Shown piece after piece: positions 63,975 through 64,000 of a stretch of 64,000 bases of DNA. The notes beneath the pieces were generated by a model that made no database searches, was not told where the DNA came from, and saw only the letters and a list, made by a program, of their open reading frames with translations. The stretch comes from Sparassis latifolia. Taxonomy: Eukaryota > Basidiomycota > Agaricomycetes > Polyporales > Sparassidaceae. The stretch covers positions 744,001 to 808,000 of the forward strand of contig CM031555.1 in assembly GCA_018466975.1 (NCBI GenBank). The letters are read 5' to 3'. Position 1 is the stretch's first letter; each line of letters begins with the position of its first letter. The position numbers and the translations under genes are program-made.

Positions 63975-64000
63975 CTGGGGAAGAGGAGGGGCAGTGTTCA

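Overview
This is a gene-dense, intron-rich stretch of a basidiomycete genome, most likely an Agaricomycete. Nearly every gene is split by 45-80 nt introns with GT-AG ends and CTAAC/CTCAC-type branch points. Codon use is GC-leaning and intergenic distances are short. Several gene families here have a typical mushroom architecture: a DNMT1-type methyltransferase with two BAH domains, a creC-type WD40 protein, an alpha-arrestin with a long disordered tail, and F-box/LRR remnants. Polyporales is plausible but cannot be proved from sequence alone. No viral, plasmid or bacterial material was seen.

Layout. 0-6 kb: Scd6/LSM14 (+), dephospho-CoA kinase (-), IML2 (-). 6.8-8.5 kb: IRS4-like EH-domain protein (+). 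9.9-11.2 kb: decayed F-box/LRR pseudogene. 11.6-15.0 kb: ATG9 (-), head to head with an alpha-arrestin (+, 15.4-18.8 kb). 19.0-21.2 kb: heat shock factor (-), head to head with pyruvate dehydrogenase E1 alpha (+, 21.6-23.2 kb). 23.4-24.2 kb: COA1 (-). 24.7-27.4 kb: COG6 (+). 27.7-30.5 kb: ARMC8/GID5 (-). 30.8-31.4 kb: UPF0045/ECM15 (+). 31.5-36.6 kb: DNMT1-type DNA methyltransferase (-), head to head with MCM7 (+, 37.0-39.7 kb). 39.9-42.7 kb: kexin (-). 43.1-47.1 kb: POT1-like telomere protein (-), head to head with TAP42 (+, 47.3-48.7 kb). 49.0-49.9 kb: Rab6/YPT6 (-). 50.2-52.6 kb: methylenetetrahydrofolate reductase (+). 52.8-54.3 kb: unrecognised membrane protein (-). 54.4-54.9 kb: small ORF with a repeated peptide. 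55.6-57.3 kb: branched-chain keto-acid dehydrogenase E1 beta (-), head to head with a creC-like WD40 protein (+, 57.6-59.9 kb). 59.9-62.8 kb: gene-poor stretch with repeats. 62.8 kb to the right edge: partial sphingoid base kinase (-).

The genes are mostly housekeeping and do not form one pathway cluster. Loose themes are Golgi/vesicle/autophagy traffic (ATG9, arrestin, COG6, YPT6, kexin, IRS4-like), mitochondrial carbon metabolism (E1 alpha, E1 beta, COA1, CoA synthesis), chromosome maintenance (DNMT1, MCM7, POT1) and carbon-source regulation (creC, GID5). Exon coordinates were assembled by hand from splice sites, phase and family similarity. They have not been checked against RNA. I found no convincing new multi-gene system. 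The points most worth following are the run of GC-AG introns and microexons in DNMT1, a 5-nt microexon and a hairpin-rich leader at the UPF0045 gene, the repeat ORF at 54.4 kb, and the orphan coding-like stretch near 61 kb.
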